Assembly (NCBI GenBank): GCA_965153355.1
Contig: OZ231128.1
Coordinates: 38,378,001-38,442,000, forward strand
Reading direction: 5' to 3'
DNA length: 64,000 bases
Origin: Flaccisagitta enflata
Lineage: Eukaryota > Chaetognatha > Sagittoidea > Aphragmophora
The position numbers and the translations under genes are program-made. The notes below the pieces were generated by a model that saw nothing but the letters and a program-made list of their open reading frames with translations, was not told the origin of the DNA and ran no database searches. Below, piece after piece: positions 1 to 12,071 of the stretch (positions are counted from its first letter, which is position 1; each line of letters starts with the position of its first letter).

Positions 1-340
1 ATGGACAGTATAATTATTGTATTTAACAGACTCTAAACTTTTTCGGCCATCGCGAAAAAAAATTAGAGTCAAAAAACGGTTTAATAATTGTATTGACGAG
101 ACTCTAAAATTTTTCGGCCCTCGAAAACAGAAAGTTAAAGTCCAGGAACAGTATAATTATTGTAATTACAGACTCTAAAATTTTCCAGACCACGAAAAAA
201 AAAAATTAGAGTCCATGAACAATATAATTTTTGTATTCAGGGGACTCTAACTTTTTCACGCGAAACGAAAAAAAACCGAGATTTTCTTAAAGTTTCAAGC
301 TTGTTCAAAAATTGTATTTTGCGCAGAAATAGAGTCCGAA
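1..340. repeat. Four tandem ~75-bp units, each with an internal hairpin
   Basis: Units begin near 6, 80, 147 and 220. Each has an AATTATTGTATT-like stretch, then GACTCTAA, a short A/T- and CG-containing spacer, and TTAGAGTC. GACTCTAA and TTAGAGTC are inverted, so each unit can fold into a small stem. The units have diverged. No gene is visible in this stretch. Confidence 0.6.
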
Positions 341-906
341 TTTGTTCTTTTGTTTCACGCAATGCTGCAATGAAAGCAAGAAGACATCTGTGATTGTGAA
401 GGATGATATTGCGCCTTTGTTCAGCCTCACTCGGGATCGCAGATTCAGAAAAGAAAAAAGAGGAAGAGGAAGAGGAAGAGAGAGGAAGAGGATGAGGATG
501 AGGAAGAGGATGATTATCGAAGTTTAATAAAAAAAATCATTGCTTTGACGCGCGCGGGAGAGGCTGCTGAAAAAAATACGAGATTCATAATGTTACACCC
601 ATTTTACCGGTGCTTTCACTACCCGTCTTTTTGAGTCTTTTTTGTGGGTTTTCTCAGTTTTTCTCGTCTCTTCAGCTGGACCGTCACGAAGGAACGAATA
701 ACAAAGTCGTCACGAAGCTTTGGTTTAGCGAAACATGGCCCAACAACATCGAGTGAAGAGGAGCCTCTGACTTGGCCTCATTGCACTGTGTTCTAAGAGT
801 GACTCAAAATTGGGCAAAAATTATCTGATGGATTTATTATATTATAATACTTTAAACTAATAAATAATAAATGAGAAATGTTATTTTTTTTTTTTCATTT
901 TTTATT

Positions 907-1340
907 TTTGTAATTTTTTGAATTTTTTGAATTTTGTGAATTTTGTTATTTTGCCACTTTTGTCACTTTTTTCATTTTTGTCAATTTTGTCAAATTTGTC
1001 ACTTTTGTCATTTTGTCACTTTTGTCACTTTTATCTTTCATTTCTTTTGTCACTTTTGTTTTTTTTTTCATTTTCATTACTTTGTTTTTTTTCATTTTTG
1101 TCACTTTTGTTTTTTTTTCATTTTGTCACTTTTGTCACTTTTGTTTTTTGTCACTTTTGTCACTTTTCACTTTCACACTTTTTTCACTTTTTTTTTTTTT
1201 TCATTTTTTATTTTTGTCACTTTTGTCACTTTTGTCACTTTTGTCTTTTGTCACTTTTCACTTTTGTCACTTTTTCACTTTTTTGTTCTTTTGTCTTTTT
1301 TTTTTTTTTTTTCACTTTGTCATTTTTGTCATTTTTGTCA
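907..1340 (+). repeat. TTTTGTCAC-type low-complexity array
   Basis: Imperfect tandem TTTTGTCACT/TTTTGTCATT units on a T-rich background. Three frames stay open across it, giving Phe/Leu/His/Cys-rich translations with no sign of selection, so I do not call a gene. Confidence 0.8.
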
Positions 1341-1350
1341 TTTTTGTCAT

Positions 1351-1460
1351 TTTAGTCATCATAGTCATCATAGTCATCATAGTCATCATAGTCATCATAG
1401 TCATCATAGTCATCATAGTCATCATAGTCATCATAGTCATCATAGTCATTCTAGTCATTC
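1351..1460 (+). repeat. 9-bp tandem repeat (TCATCATAG)n
   Basis: About eleven near-perfect copies of a nonamer follow the TTTTGTCA array directly. In one frame it reads Ser-His-His repeats that run into a longer open frame to 1950. That frame has no splice signals or recognisable domain and I treat it as non-coding. Confidence 0.85.
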
Positions 1461-2194
1461 TAATCATTCTAGCAATCTTAATCATTTTAATTATTTTCTA
1501 TTGACAATAATGAAAAGAATGACAAAAAATGACAAAAATATTATTTTTCATATATTCTTTATAATTTTGCAGTGTTATAACATGAGATATCCATCAGATG
1601 ATTTTTGTCCAATTTTGAGTCGCTCTCAGAACACAGTGCATTGTAAGAAGCTCGACTGCCGCCGCCGAGGACGCCACTTTGAACGTCTCTCGACGCCACA
1701 GTTGAGAACCAATTTTTATCAAACGCAAGGAGGAAGTACTTCAGACCATAGACTAACACTATCTCTCACGGCATCATCCAACTCGACCGCCAAGGGCCTC
1801 ATTTACGTCTTCAAAAATCGCCGAAGTTCGAGCGCCGCCGCCTACGCCTTCAATCGACTCTCGAGCGGCCAATTGCACTCCAATCGTCGTCAAACGCGGG
1901 AAAAACGTTCATCAGAGTCAACTCTACGATTATCTTGTCCGCCATGCTGAGTTTCTAACCATGGGCAAAAAAAAACCGTACATGGCGGTTTTTGATGCCT
2001 TTGACCGGCTTGGTTTCAATGAAAATATAAAAAATCGGTGACCGTTTGAAAGATCTTCGAAAGTTCTTCAAATCTAGACCAAGCAGAAAGTTGTAGCTTA
2101 CTGTTTAGAAATGGCAACTGTTTGAAGTAAGCATCCCCATACCCACCAATTGAAGGGATTCAGTTCTTGTAGTCTCTGTTAACAACAACACCTA

Positions 2195-2541
2195 TAAGTC
2201 GCAAAGAGACTTACAGACTCAAATGACTTAGAATGACCTAAATGATTTAGAATGACTGTCAATGACTTAGAATGACCTAAACACCAAAAAGGCTTAAAAC
2301 GAAAACCTAATGACCAAAAATGACTTAAAATGACTTGAAATGACTTAGAATGACTTAGAATGACTTAAAATGACGCAAAACGACTTAGAATAACTATAAA
2401 TGACTTAAAATGACTTAAAATAACCTAAGAGTTGACGTTATAGTACAAAAAGAGCAGTGTGACGACCTACCGACGGACGGACAGACGTGACCGACGGACG
2501 GACCGACAAATGGGAAATAGAGCAGCGTGCACGCGACTAAA
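2195..2541 (-). mobile_element. TAGTCGCG-family element with (CTTAGAATGA)n core
   Basis: On the minus strand it starts with a TAGTCGCGTGCACGC hairpin at 2541, followed by a CGGTCCGTC-type array (2460-2510) and a core of about 20 copies of a decamer (AATGACTTAG/AATGACTTAA). The same head and core occur in the opposite orientation at 19,420-19,670, so this is a dispersed element and not a local duplication. No coding capacity is seen. Confidence 0.65.
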
Positions 2542-3340
2542 AGCATGAAAACATATTTGACAAGAGGAAATTAAGAAAAAGAGAAAATGAAAATATAACT
2601 TATTATCTACAAATGGCGCAAAGCAGACCTTTTCAAGTCAATCCGTTAGAAATGTAATCAACCAAAGACATTTAGTCCATAAATACAAATTAGTAAAAAA
2701 TGTCATATCTGGCAGATTTCAATTTGATATTTTTTTTTCAAATTAACATATCTTCTAGAGTTTTCAAGTTAGAATTTCGTTCAACGACTCATATCAAAGA
2801 CTTTTTGAAGCTATTTAAATTGGTCACAGATTTTATGTACTTTCTCAAAAGCAGCGCCAAGTTATTGTAGAAATAAGCAATGTACGTTTTTTTTTTTGCT
2901 CATGGTTATCGTCAAGTGCCTCGTTGACCCGACTAAAAGTCGTCAAACCGCAATCGTCGCATTGTGCATCTTTGACAAGCCACTGCGCCTCAACCAGTTG
3001 AAGCAACATCGTAAAAACGAATACAGAGGTGCACCAACAGTTGCTGAACAACATCCAACTGTCATTTCCCGTCCGACTCATCGCAATCGAGTTGTCCCTC
3101 AAAACACTCAAAAACGCCTTCTACTGAAGCACTTGACGAGGCGCAGCCAAACCACTTGGAGAAGTGCCCTAAGACTAAGCATCGCCCATCAACCAACGCA
3201 CCATCCGCGATCTTCAGCTTCCGTTTAGTGTTGACAAAACCGGTAAATATCACCAAAACGCCTAAATCTGAACCGCACAGTGATTACAACAGAAAATGGT
3301 CTATCTCCTGGCTTAGAAGAGTTCGGAGATTCCAATCGAA

Positions 3341-3448
3341 GATAAATTTGAATTGCTGAATCTGCCTACACTATTTTTTAAAACGCCGCCCAACGCTTCG
3401 GCAGAGGTTAAAGCCAAAATCTTCAGCACGCTGAAACCGGATTTTTAG
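3341..3448 (+). pseudogene. Fragment of coding sequence within the left palindrome arm
   Basis: A frame reading LNLPTLFFKTPPNASAEV and ending in TAG at 3446-3448 looks like once-coding sequence. The right arm carries a decayed inverted version of the same peptide (residues like YLNLLFIFKRRSN near 5,060). Upstream the frame breaks. The motif style suggests a retroelement protein, but I cannot assign a family. Confidence 0.3.
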
Positions 3449-3894
3449 CCTAAACAAACTTATCATGCATTATGATGCTCGAAAATCCTTAACTGGTTAT
3501 GTCGTGAAGCGCAGTTAATATTGTCCCCGCACGAGAAATTTACTCATTTTAAAATAAAGACGATTTAACAAATAAAAATTCCTAAATAAAACTTAGATTT
3601 TCTGACAGTAACGCCGGCTGAAAATTGCATGCCGACAATATGCCGTTTGTCCATGGTCCGCGCAGAAATCTACGTTAGCTGCATCGCAATTAATCCAAAA
3701 TTTCCGAGCTCAATCAACGCAATACATTATGATGATACGGAACAATTAATTAAACAGCATTTCGATCCAGATTGAGCATCTTTAAACAACGCAGACTGGC
3801 TTACAGTCAGGCTCACTAATATCATACACTACAAGATGTTACAATTGAACCCCTAGAACCGCTTGTTCCGCTCAATTTTTAAGGAAGATATTTG

Positions 3895-4455
3895 ACGTTT
3901 GAAAATTTTTCTTTGCAATTGAATAAGGAAAATTTTAATAAGAAACTTATAAAAACGATTCAATGAAAAAAATTTACAAAAACAAATTTTAAAAAAATTA
4001 ATAGAAAAAATTTTAACAAGAGAAAAATTTGGTAAAAATTTCAAAAAAAATTTAGAAGAAGATTTAGGAAAAATTTTAGCGAAAACATTTTAGCAAAAAA
4101 ATTGAAAAATTTTAACAATAAAACTATTAAAAAAATCTTAGCAAAAAAATTTCAAAATCGATTTTTTGTTAAAATTTTTTTCAAAATTTTTATGTTAAAA
4201 TTTTTTCTCGCTAAAATATTTTCTTATAAAAATTTTTCTGCTAAAATTGTGTTTGGTAAAATTTTACTCGCTAAAATTTTTGTCGTTAAAATTTTTTCAT
4301 TAAAATTTTTTTTGCTAAAATTTTTCTTACTAAAATTTTTTCTCGCTAAAATTTTTCGCTAAATTTTTCAAAATTTTTCATAAAATCGTTTCTAAAATTT
4401 TTTCTTATCAAAATTTTTCATCGCTAAAATTTCTTCTATTAAAATTTTCAATAAC
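3895..4455. repeat. AT-rich AAAATTTT-type inverted array (palindrome loop)
   Basis: Units of the type AAATTTTAGCGA on the left are mirrored by TCGCTAAAATTTTT on the right. Open frames here give Lys/Phe/Ile-rich translations and are repeat artefacts. Confidence 0.7.
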
Positions 4456-5559
4456 GTCAAATATCTTCCTTCAAAATTGAGTGAAACAAATGGTCTTGAC
4501 TGTTTGAGTTATCGACAAAGATGTACAAATCACCGAGTGATTTTCCTGAACTGTAAACCAGTTCTGCCATTTAAAGTTGCTTAAAATCTGGACTCAAGGC
4601 TGTTGATGTGCCAATTCTTCATATCAATATCATAATGGTTAACTGCGTTGATTACGCTTGAAGTTCGGAAATTTTTGGGTTTAGAACTTTGCCGGTCTCT
4701 GGCGCTGAAACTGTAGATTTCTCGTGGACACGAACATCACCGTTGGCTTCGGCACGGCATAAAATATCAATATGCAATTTTAGAGCTCCAACATTTTATC
4801 ACTTCAAATCTAAGTTTTTCTTTTCAAGCCTTAAATTTTATCGCACCTTTATCAGCTTTATCTCCAACGATAAATTTCTCATGCCAGACCTCGCATTGAC
4901 TTGATATCGCACACTGTCAAATTGAAAATTTTCTGGCTTCAGATCTCACACCAGAGAACATGTTTTCCTCAATATGTTTAAAACTTGTACGCAAAATAAG
5001 ATTTTTGCTGACGCTCTGTATCTTAAACAGTTGGAGCGACGTTTGAAAATAAATAGTAGATTCAGATAGCTAGATCTATCAACCGATCTTCTAACTTCAA
5101 CTCTTTAAGAGCTTATGAGTTTTTCATTTTTCCTGTTGTGATCCACTGTGCGGTTCAGATTTGGGCGTGGTGACATTTTCGTTTTGTCAAGTAATTGCCG
5201 AGAACGGAGGCTAGAGGGTCATGGATGGTCGCGTTTGTTAGCCCTTTAGTTGATGTAGACGCCTGTTTAGTCTTGGGCCTTTCTCCAAGGGTTTCTGCAG
5301 CGCCTCGTCAAGTGCTTCAGCTGGCTTTTTAGTGTTGAGGACAACCCGATTTGGCTAGCTTAAACTCTTTGAAATGGGCCTTTTTACCGTGGCATCGTGT
5401 GCATCAGTTGTTGCTGCAGTGACATGCTGATTTTTGAGAGGCTGGGATGCTGCTGGCGTCGACGAGGCACTTGAGAAGCTTGTTGAAGGATCCTCATCGA
5501 AATAGACATCAAAATCAGCCAATTCTCTTTTTATACCAGCAAACATTTTTCTCTGCTTC

Positions 5560-8500
5560 TCTTGAATGTTGTCGGATGCGACTGGGGTCGCTAAGGTGAC
5601 TTTGAGGGGTGGGGGATAGCTCAGAGGTAGCGTGTGAGCCCGACAACGAATCATTCTCCCAACCTACAGACCCCCCCGGGTGGAAAATTGAACCAATTAG
5701 TACACCTGGGGCCGATTCGCCGAGTTCAACAGTGGTCCAGCTCCTCCAGGGTCCCGAGACTCGGCCTCTCTATAGAGGCTGTCAAGGGCAAACGTTGATC
5801 CCGCCCACATCCTTGGAGATAGGACATAAAGGGGGTTCGGTGCAGGAGCCACCACCCTCCCCAAAGGGTGAGCCGAATCAACAGTTGTGACAGACATAAA
5901 ACTATTACAACAACCCTTTATTACACTCGAACTCTATTTCAACAAATGAACAATGTTTAATCCTTCATTTGCATAATCTCTTTACATGTACGAATCTTCG
6001 GGGGCATCAACGAGGGTGTCAACGTCCGCCAATCGATCTCGACCACTCACGCCACACTCCAGGGGTCCGTCAGCAGCAGTCGACATCGCCAAACTGCTTC
6101 CGCCATCATCCAACTCCTCGCAATCAACGCCCTTCGAACCTCGACTTCGACGGGCTATTGCGGCCAAACGCGTGAAGGAATGTTGACAATTTTTGGCATG
6201 AAGATGCCCAAGGACCTCCTCTACGACTTCCAACCGTCAGCAGCCCATTCATTCATCGTTTCGGGTCCCCGCTTCGCTGATCCGTGGAAGGCTCCGGCGG
6301 AAAACGCAAATGTTCGATACTCACAATTATAACAACTTCAACGCGAGTGGTACGCCAAACGGATCGACCAATCTCGCTAAAAATTGGTGTGGGACCCCCC
6401 CTCGATGTGTTTAACAAAACGTAATCGTGAGTTCCCGCCCGAATCGTCGACAACCCCGTGATGGAGCACGTCCGAGTTGCTGCATTTTCATCTCCGGTGG
6501 AAAACGCCATTTTCGCACATCAACAACTTTGACGAGCTGCTGCAGCCAAACCCCTTGATGAATCTTTATAAAAATTGGTACAGAAGTCCCTCAACACGTC
6601 TTCTACAAGATCCAATCGAGAGATCGCGTCCGAATCCACGAGAACCGGGTGTCGCCTTCCATCCGCTTCCGACTGCATCTTTCTCTGCAGCCTCTTGAAG
6701 GATCCACTCATATCTCAGCAACCCCTTCAACTACGCGGCCGAGACGACTCCCACGCGTCCTCCTGACATCAATCTACCCTCGACAAGCATCTCCACGCTT
6801 CCGACACGCCACGTCCGCCCGGTGGCCACGCTTTTCTCATCCTGCATCCTCAATTCGCTTCAGCTTATATCTACTAAACCAAACAACTTTGGAAGCTGAA
6901 ATTCATACTGTGACTACATCTTAGCATCATCTAACACCCCCGGAAGCCTCAGCCTCTCATCCTCCTCCACTTCCGGTTTAATAAAATCCTCCACTCACCT
7001 CGTCACTACTCGTTATCGAATTCATAGGTGTTAACACCTAATCTACATGTTGTTGTATTTCAATCAACTTCAAACGGCTGCAGACGCCAAACAGCTTGTC
7101 GTAGAAACGTCACAAAGCCCACGTAGGTGCATCCTAGCATCCTCTACGACATCCACTACCGTCCACGGCTCCGACGCCGCTCAATCGCGCCGTTGACACC
7201 TCCTCCTTGACGAGACATTCCAACATTTCGCCAAATGCAGCCGGTCATATCTCCGGAACCCTTTGGAGCACAACGGTGAAACTTTGCACAGTGACTCGAC
7301 TCATCCTCCCCTACATCCTCGCAACGAGCCAACGTGAGGAGACGATTATTTCGCTCAGCTGCTCAGTCAGCTCAAGTATCAATGTGTTAGTCTTTTAACA
7401 TTAGTTTAAACAAGCATTGTTAGTACACTTTTTTTTTTTTTAAAAGAACCTAGTTTATAAGAACATCAAGGCTTTAATGGCCTCAAAATTAAGAACATCT
7501 TAAAAACATACAAAGGCTTCAAATCTTGAGAAAAAAATTTCGCTTACGATAAAATTGAAAAAATATTTAAAAAACCCTTGAATTTTAGTATAATTAAGAT
7601 AATATTTTATGATTTTTAAACAAATACCATAAAAACATCCCTAGACTTTAATAATTGGTATTTGTTTTAATAGTATTTAATAAAAATATCTTTAGTATAA
7701 TTGAGTAATAGTATATTATAAGGTTTCTTATAGTTTATATGGTACTTCAAATTAAGAACGCTCTAAGAACGTTGAAGGTTTCATTTGGCCTTGAAAATAA
7801 GAACATCGAAAAAAAAGTGACGTTCTTATAAAAAAAAAAAGTGTATTCCTTTCAGGGGTGTATACAGTTGAGCGGCTTTTTATCTTATTCCCCCCCCCTG
7901 CCTTTGATTTTCTTCCTCACGACGTGTCGCGTCGTGTTACAAAATCTTTGATTTTCTCCCCCTCAAAGCTATAAAACAGTATATTTTAGGTTTGAATGGT
8001 GTTAAACCTATATACACTTTTGACCAACCCCCACAAACTGACAGACAGAATAAATCATTGTCATCTTAATTCATGCTTTCCTTCCCTGGTTTCCATCCGC
8101 ATGTAACGGGTCTCGAGCAGCTTCCTGAGCCACTGCGCATCCTCAACGACTTCTCCACGATCCCAAGACGTCACAGCATTGTCACGGGTCGCCACAACGC
8201 CTTCAGCAACCGCCAACAGCCTCGACAGCATCAACTCGAGTCACAACAGCAACAACTCTTTTCAACAATCCTCGGTTCGATTGACGACTTCAGCAGCACT
8301 ACACAAGACTACTATCGAGTCCAGCACATCGAGGAACACGTCATCAACGTCGTCATCCTCCACAGACGACGCCCCAATGCTTCGTCAACCCGTCCTCGAC
8401 TCCAACAGCCTCGACGAGCTGCTGCTGCTTCGCCATTTTAGCTGCTTTGAAACGACTATCTTCAACTTTTTTCCAATTTTTCCACCTTCGAACTTCGATA

Positions 8501-9560
8501 TTTGAACCCCAACTCCCGTCTCAAAGACAAGAGTTTTTATCCAACCTTCTGACCTCGGAGGAGCCCATGGTGTCGACGACCATCTGCAGCATCATCACAG
8601 CTGACACAACGCAGTGTACTTACTAAGACAACGTCAGCAGTGATTCCTTACCCGCAACAACGCATATCACAGCTGACACAACGCAGTGTACATACTGAGA
8701 CAACGTCAGCAGTGATTTCTTACTCGCAACAACGTCGTCACCTTCAACAACTCCTTCAACAACATCTTCTTCCCGAGTCAAAGAACAGGAGACGTTGGAC
8801 TCGGCTGGGCCTAAATGGACGGCTGTCCAATGCGAAGCTGGATCTGACTGGCCTGTGGGATTTGGCAAAACAGGAGGATCCGGTGCTGGCATCACCATCA
8901 GCAGAGTCTGGTGAGCCGGATTGATTGGTGTTTAACCAACATTAACACTTTATCTGACCTCCTACCCACAGACAGACCAACAGCATTGTGATTTTATATT
9001 CATGCTATTCTTCCCTTCTTTGCTTCCGCATGTCACGGCCCTACGACGATCCTGAACGAGCCACGGAGCCTTGCAGACGTCCAACCACGAGCCCTCAACA
9101 CCACGGAGTCCTCACGACCTCCTCGAGCTGCTCCAACGTCAGCATCAGCCCTCCAACCTCTCGTCATCAGCCCTGGTTCGTCAGCAAACCCATCCGCTTC
9201 CCAACACTCTCTACAGCGTGGTTTCGAGCAGCAGACGCCCACAACTCGTCGCCCAGACTCTCTCAACCCTGCAGCACGTCGCCAGCCGCATCCCAGACGC
9301 CTTCCATCGTCCAACACTTCGCCAGCTGCCCTGCTGCTGCATCTTCATCGACGAGCTGCTTCTGCTGCATCTCAACGCTTCCTATCGAGCCACACGCCAA
9401 CCTACTCATCTGAATGCAACCATATCGACGTTGTGAGTTCATTTTCACTTCATCTCCACACGGGAAGGTTCGAAATTCAATCATAGAGCACATTAGCAGC
9501 TCAAAATGTAACAGCATCTTAACTTTCTCTCAACTCGAATGTTCAACGATTTTCGAGCCC
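5560..9560. other. C-rich, repeat-structured non-coding region
   Basis: Both strands carry short open frames rich in Ser, Pro, Arg and His, with no splice-bounded exon and no domain. Motifs like GACGAGCTGCTGC recur (near 6532, 8412, 9352). A ~72-bp tandem duplication starts at 8596 and 8668, and sequence around 8,040-8,110 is repeated in diverged form around 8,968-9,050. 7,400-7,860 is AT-rich. Probably a decayed repeat array or mobile-element remnant. Confidence 0.4.
8595..8740 (+). repeat. 72-bp tandem duplication
   Basis: CACAGCTGACACAACGCAGT begins at 8596 and again at 8668. The two copies differ at only a few bases over the 72-bp period. Confidence 0.75.
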
Positions 9561-9599
9561 TTCGAAAGGGCACTTCCGGTTCGAGTAGAAAGACGCCGT

Positions 9600-10780
9600 T
9601 TGGAGGGGTGATAAAGGTGCCTTTGAACTATCTTGTGTCAAAATTTGAACCTCCTAGCTCAACTCCTTTGCGTTCTCGATCATTTTAAAAATATAGGTGC
9701 TTTTCGAAGGCAAAAACGAGGATTTTTCCGCCGAGGGAATTTTCTGCCTTCTCATTGTTGCAATTTGACGAGCTTTGGAACTTGGTTAGCAGAGATGCTG
9801 AAGCAGTTGGGATAAAAATTTCGTGTCGATCGGTTCGCAGGTTGAGCCGCAACAGCTCGTCGAAAACGAAGTGCGAATTCTTCATTCTGGTTCTTTGTTT
9901 TTAGCCGGATGGCTATAGGTTTTTATCCTCCTGTTCGTTTTTGGATTTTATTTGATTAAAAGACATTGCATATTAAACAAGACTTGAATGTTATTCAAAG
10001 GGCCAAAGACCCTTTAACTCTTGAGTACCCCCAGGGGTACCGACAGGCTTGAGGCTCGAGCCTCTGACCCTGCCTGTTGATCATTTAAGACTTGTGAATA
10101 TAACTGTGGCTTTATTTAACTGTTATAACACTTTGGCATTCTTTGGAGTCAAATGCCCAATAAAGACACAGCCACAAATTGAGTCCATAGCCCAACTCGT
10201 TCATTACTCGTTTTCTTCATCAAATGACCAGCAGCAATATGCAAATTAGCTGAGCTGAAATTCTCATATCCAACAGAAGTATTGTTATTATCAATATTAT
10301 CATTATTGATACTGTTATTGTTAAAATTAATACTAAGTCCATGTTATTGACGTGCTGATTGACTCATGCAATACTATTGTTGTATTGAGCACGACACGTG
10401 CAATGCAATGGTTGTATTGAGCACGATTTGTGCCATACAATTGTATTGAGCACGAGTCGTGCTCAATGCAACAATTGTATTGCACGAATCGTGCTCAGTC
10501 ACCTAGAAGACAAACAAATACAAAATTATATGGAGCACGACTGCAAACTATTGTGTCCACCATGTAATACCATCGGCATTGGCATGTGATAGTTTTGTTT
10601 TGTTATGTTATTATTAAAAACAAAAACAAGAAAAACTACAGCCACTTATTTCCCACGTTTTGTTGATTTGTGAAAGCAACAAATTTGTTCGTGCCTGATT
10701 TCGCTAGGACCTGTGATGATGTTGTTAGTTCAGTCAGAATGATTATAGTCAGTCAGATCCAGTTTAATGGTCTTGCCAAG
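9600..10780. other. Gene-free stretch with short palindromes
   Basis: No exon was identified. 10,370-10,500 holds a cluster of GAGCACGA/TCGTGCTC palindromes (for example around 10,446-10,470). CCCCCAGGGG-type and GGCTCGAGCC palindromes lie at 10,029-10,065. Confidence 0.4.
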
Positions 10781-10782
10781 AT

Positions 10783-10945
10783 TAGTCACGTACACGCGAC
10801 TCTACTCCTTGCCGTGTCGGTCGGTCCGTCAGTCGGCCGGTCGGTCCGTCTGTGCGTCTGTCCATCACATAAATTCCGACCGAATTTTGCAGTACTGCTC
10901 CTGCCCATCCGTCCGCGACTGGATTGCCGTGTATCCAGCCTTGTA
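10783..10945 (+). mobile_element. TAGTCGCG-family element, complete copy
   Basis: Head hairpin (TAGTCACGTACACGCGACT), a GGTCGGTCCGTC array, an unconserved middle, the CTGCTCCTGCCCATCCG block, the inverted terminal GTCCGCGACTGG and the tail GCCGTGTATCCAGCCTTG. About 160 bp and non-coding. This is the standard layout of the family. Confidence 0.75.
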
Positions 10946-10966
10946 TTAGTGAACTGCTATAGCCAG

Positions 10967-11012
10967 CAAGGAAACTACCCTGCGCTCAGGGTAGTTTCTT
11001 TGCTGGTTTTTT
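10967..11012 (+). repeat. Strong 20-bp hairpin followed by a T run
   Basis: CCAGCAAGGAAACTACCCTG is followed after CGCT by its near-exact inverse and then by T8. It sits just downstream of the element above. It resembles a terminator in form, but in this genome it is more likely a small foldback repeat. Confidence 0.55.
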
Positions 11013-11521
11013 TTTACTGGCTTTTCGGCTATACAATTTTTGTATTCGGCTATACAATTATTGTATTTATTATGGGTTCTGGCGCTGAAATACAATTTTT
11101 GTATTTTTTTTTCCTGCTCGCTGCCGGCTCCTTTTTTATTCAATTATTGTATGAATTATGGAATACAATAAATAAATATCGTCGCTACAATAATTAAATA
11201 TCGTCGTTTTTTTATACAATTTTTGTTTTTTCCTATACAATTGCTATACAATCGTCATACAACTCGTGTATTTGCTGTACAACTGCTGTACAATTGCTGT
11301 ACAATTCGTTGTATTATCTAAAATACAATAACGTCCGTTGCTGTACAACACGACGATATTTATTTATTGTATTTTTGGAAAGTTTTATGAGTGTTTCTAT
11401 GTGTCCGTGCATCGGATTATGAGTAGGTCTATATGTATGTCTGTCTTGAATTTTAACTGGGTGTCTGTCTGAGTGACTCAGTGAGTGTTTGTGTTTAGAT
11501 GTCTGTCTGTGTGTCTCTTTC

Positions 11522-11526
<5 letters not shown>

Positions 11527-11593
<67 letters not shown>
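11527..11593 (+). repeat. (CT)n microsatellite
   Basis: About 33 perfect dinucleotide units. Confidence 0.95.
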
Positions 11594-11596
<3 letters not shown>

Positions 11597-11804
11597 ATCT
11601 CAACTTTAATAACAGGCTCAACACGGAGAGGTGCAAACAGGTTTTTTCTTATCCTGCCCTAATTGGCCTCGGGCAGTCATTTTCTTCGAATCAAGTTTAT
11701 GATGACATCAATTCTTTCATTCAATGTGAGGGCCCGTTGGTCTGCCAAAGATTTACTGCCTTCGCGTGTTTGAGTTTCATTACTCACTCTATTGATAAAC
11801 TTAC

Positions 11805-11971
11805 ATTGGAAGGGTGTTTGGAGACAAGTTCCAGCTCACATGGCTCCTGTGATCTCAACATTCTGGTCAGACGTTCCAGCACGTAAAGGATGAGAGGCAG
11901 AAGCAACCACTTGTAGGAGGACGGATCATTGGGTTTGAAATGCGGATCCGTGCAGGGATGCTCGCTGGAGG
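11805..11971 (-). CDS. NOX2-like exon 5 (last transmembrane helix)
   Basis: The acceptor CTCTCTCCAG before 11,971 is the end of a (CT)n tract (minus strand), so the microsatellite supplies the polypyrimidine tract. Donor CCAAT|GTAAGT after 11,805. Phase 1 in, phase 0 out. Encodes residues 276-331: YKWLLLPLILYVLERL, then the basic linker RMLRSQEPCELELVSKHPSN leading to the dehydrogenase domain. Confidence 0.88.
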
Positions 11972-11972
11972 C

Positions 11973-12071
<99 letters not shown>

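Larger units (their letters stand above)
2890..5500. mobile_element. Large imperfect palindrome (foldback element), arms about 1 kb
   Basis: The left arm (about 2,890-3,905, plus sense) is repeated inverted in the right arm (about 4,450-5,500). Shared words include GAAGCACTTGACGAGGCGC (left near 3,126, right near 5,300) and AAATCTGAACCGCACAGTG. The arms have diverged and carry fragments of open frame. The loop (3,905-4,450) is an AT-rich array of AAAATTTT(A/T)GC-like units that is itself inverted about its centre. It could be a foldback transposon or two decayed retroelement copies inserted head to head; no intact transposase or reverse transcriptase is visible. Confidence 0.55.

Noticed and set aside
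907-1950. Long overlapping plus-strand frames rich in Phe/Leu and Ser-His-His
   Set aside because: They translate the TTTTGTCAC and TCATCATAG arrays; all three frames are open and no exon signals are present.
5609-5660. A-box-like GGATAGCTCAGAGGTAGC suggesting a tRNA
   Set aside because: No B-box (GGTTCGA) at the right distance and no cloverleaf, so not called as a tRNA or SINE.
10967-11012. Hairpin plus T run as a bacterial-type terminator
   Set aside because: The genome is clearly eukaryotic; the structure fits the many foldback repeats better.
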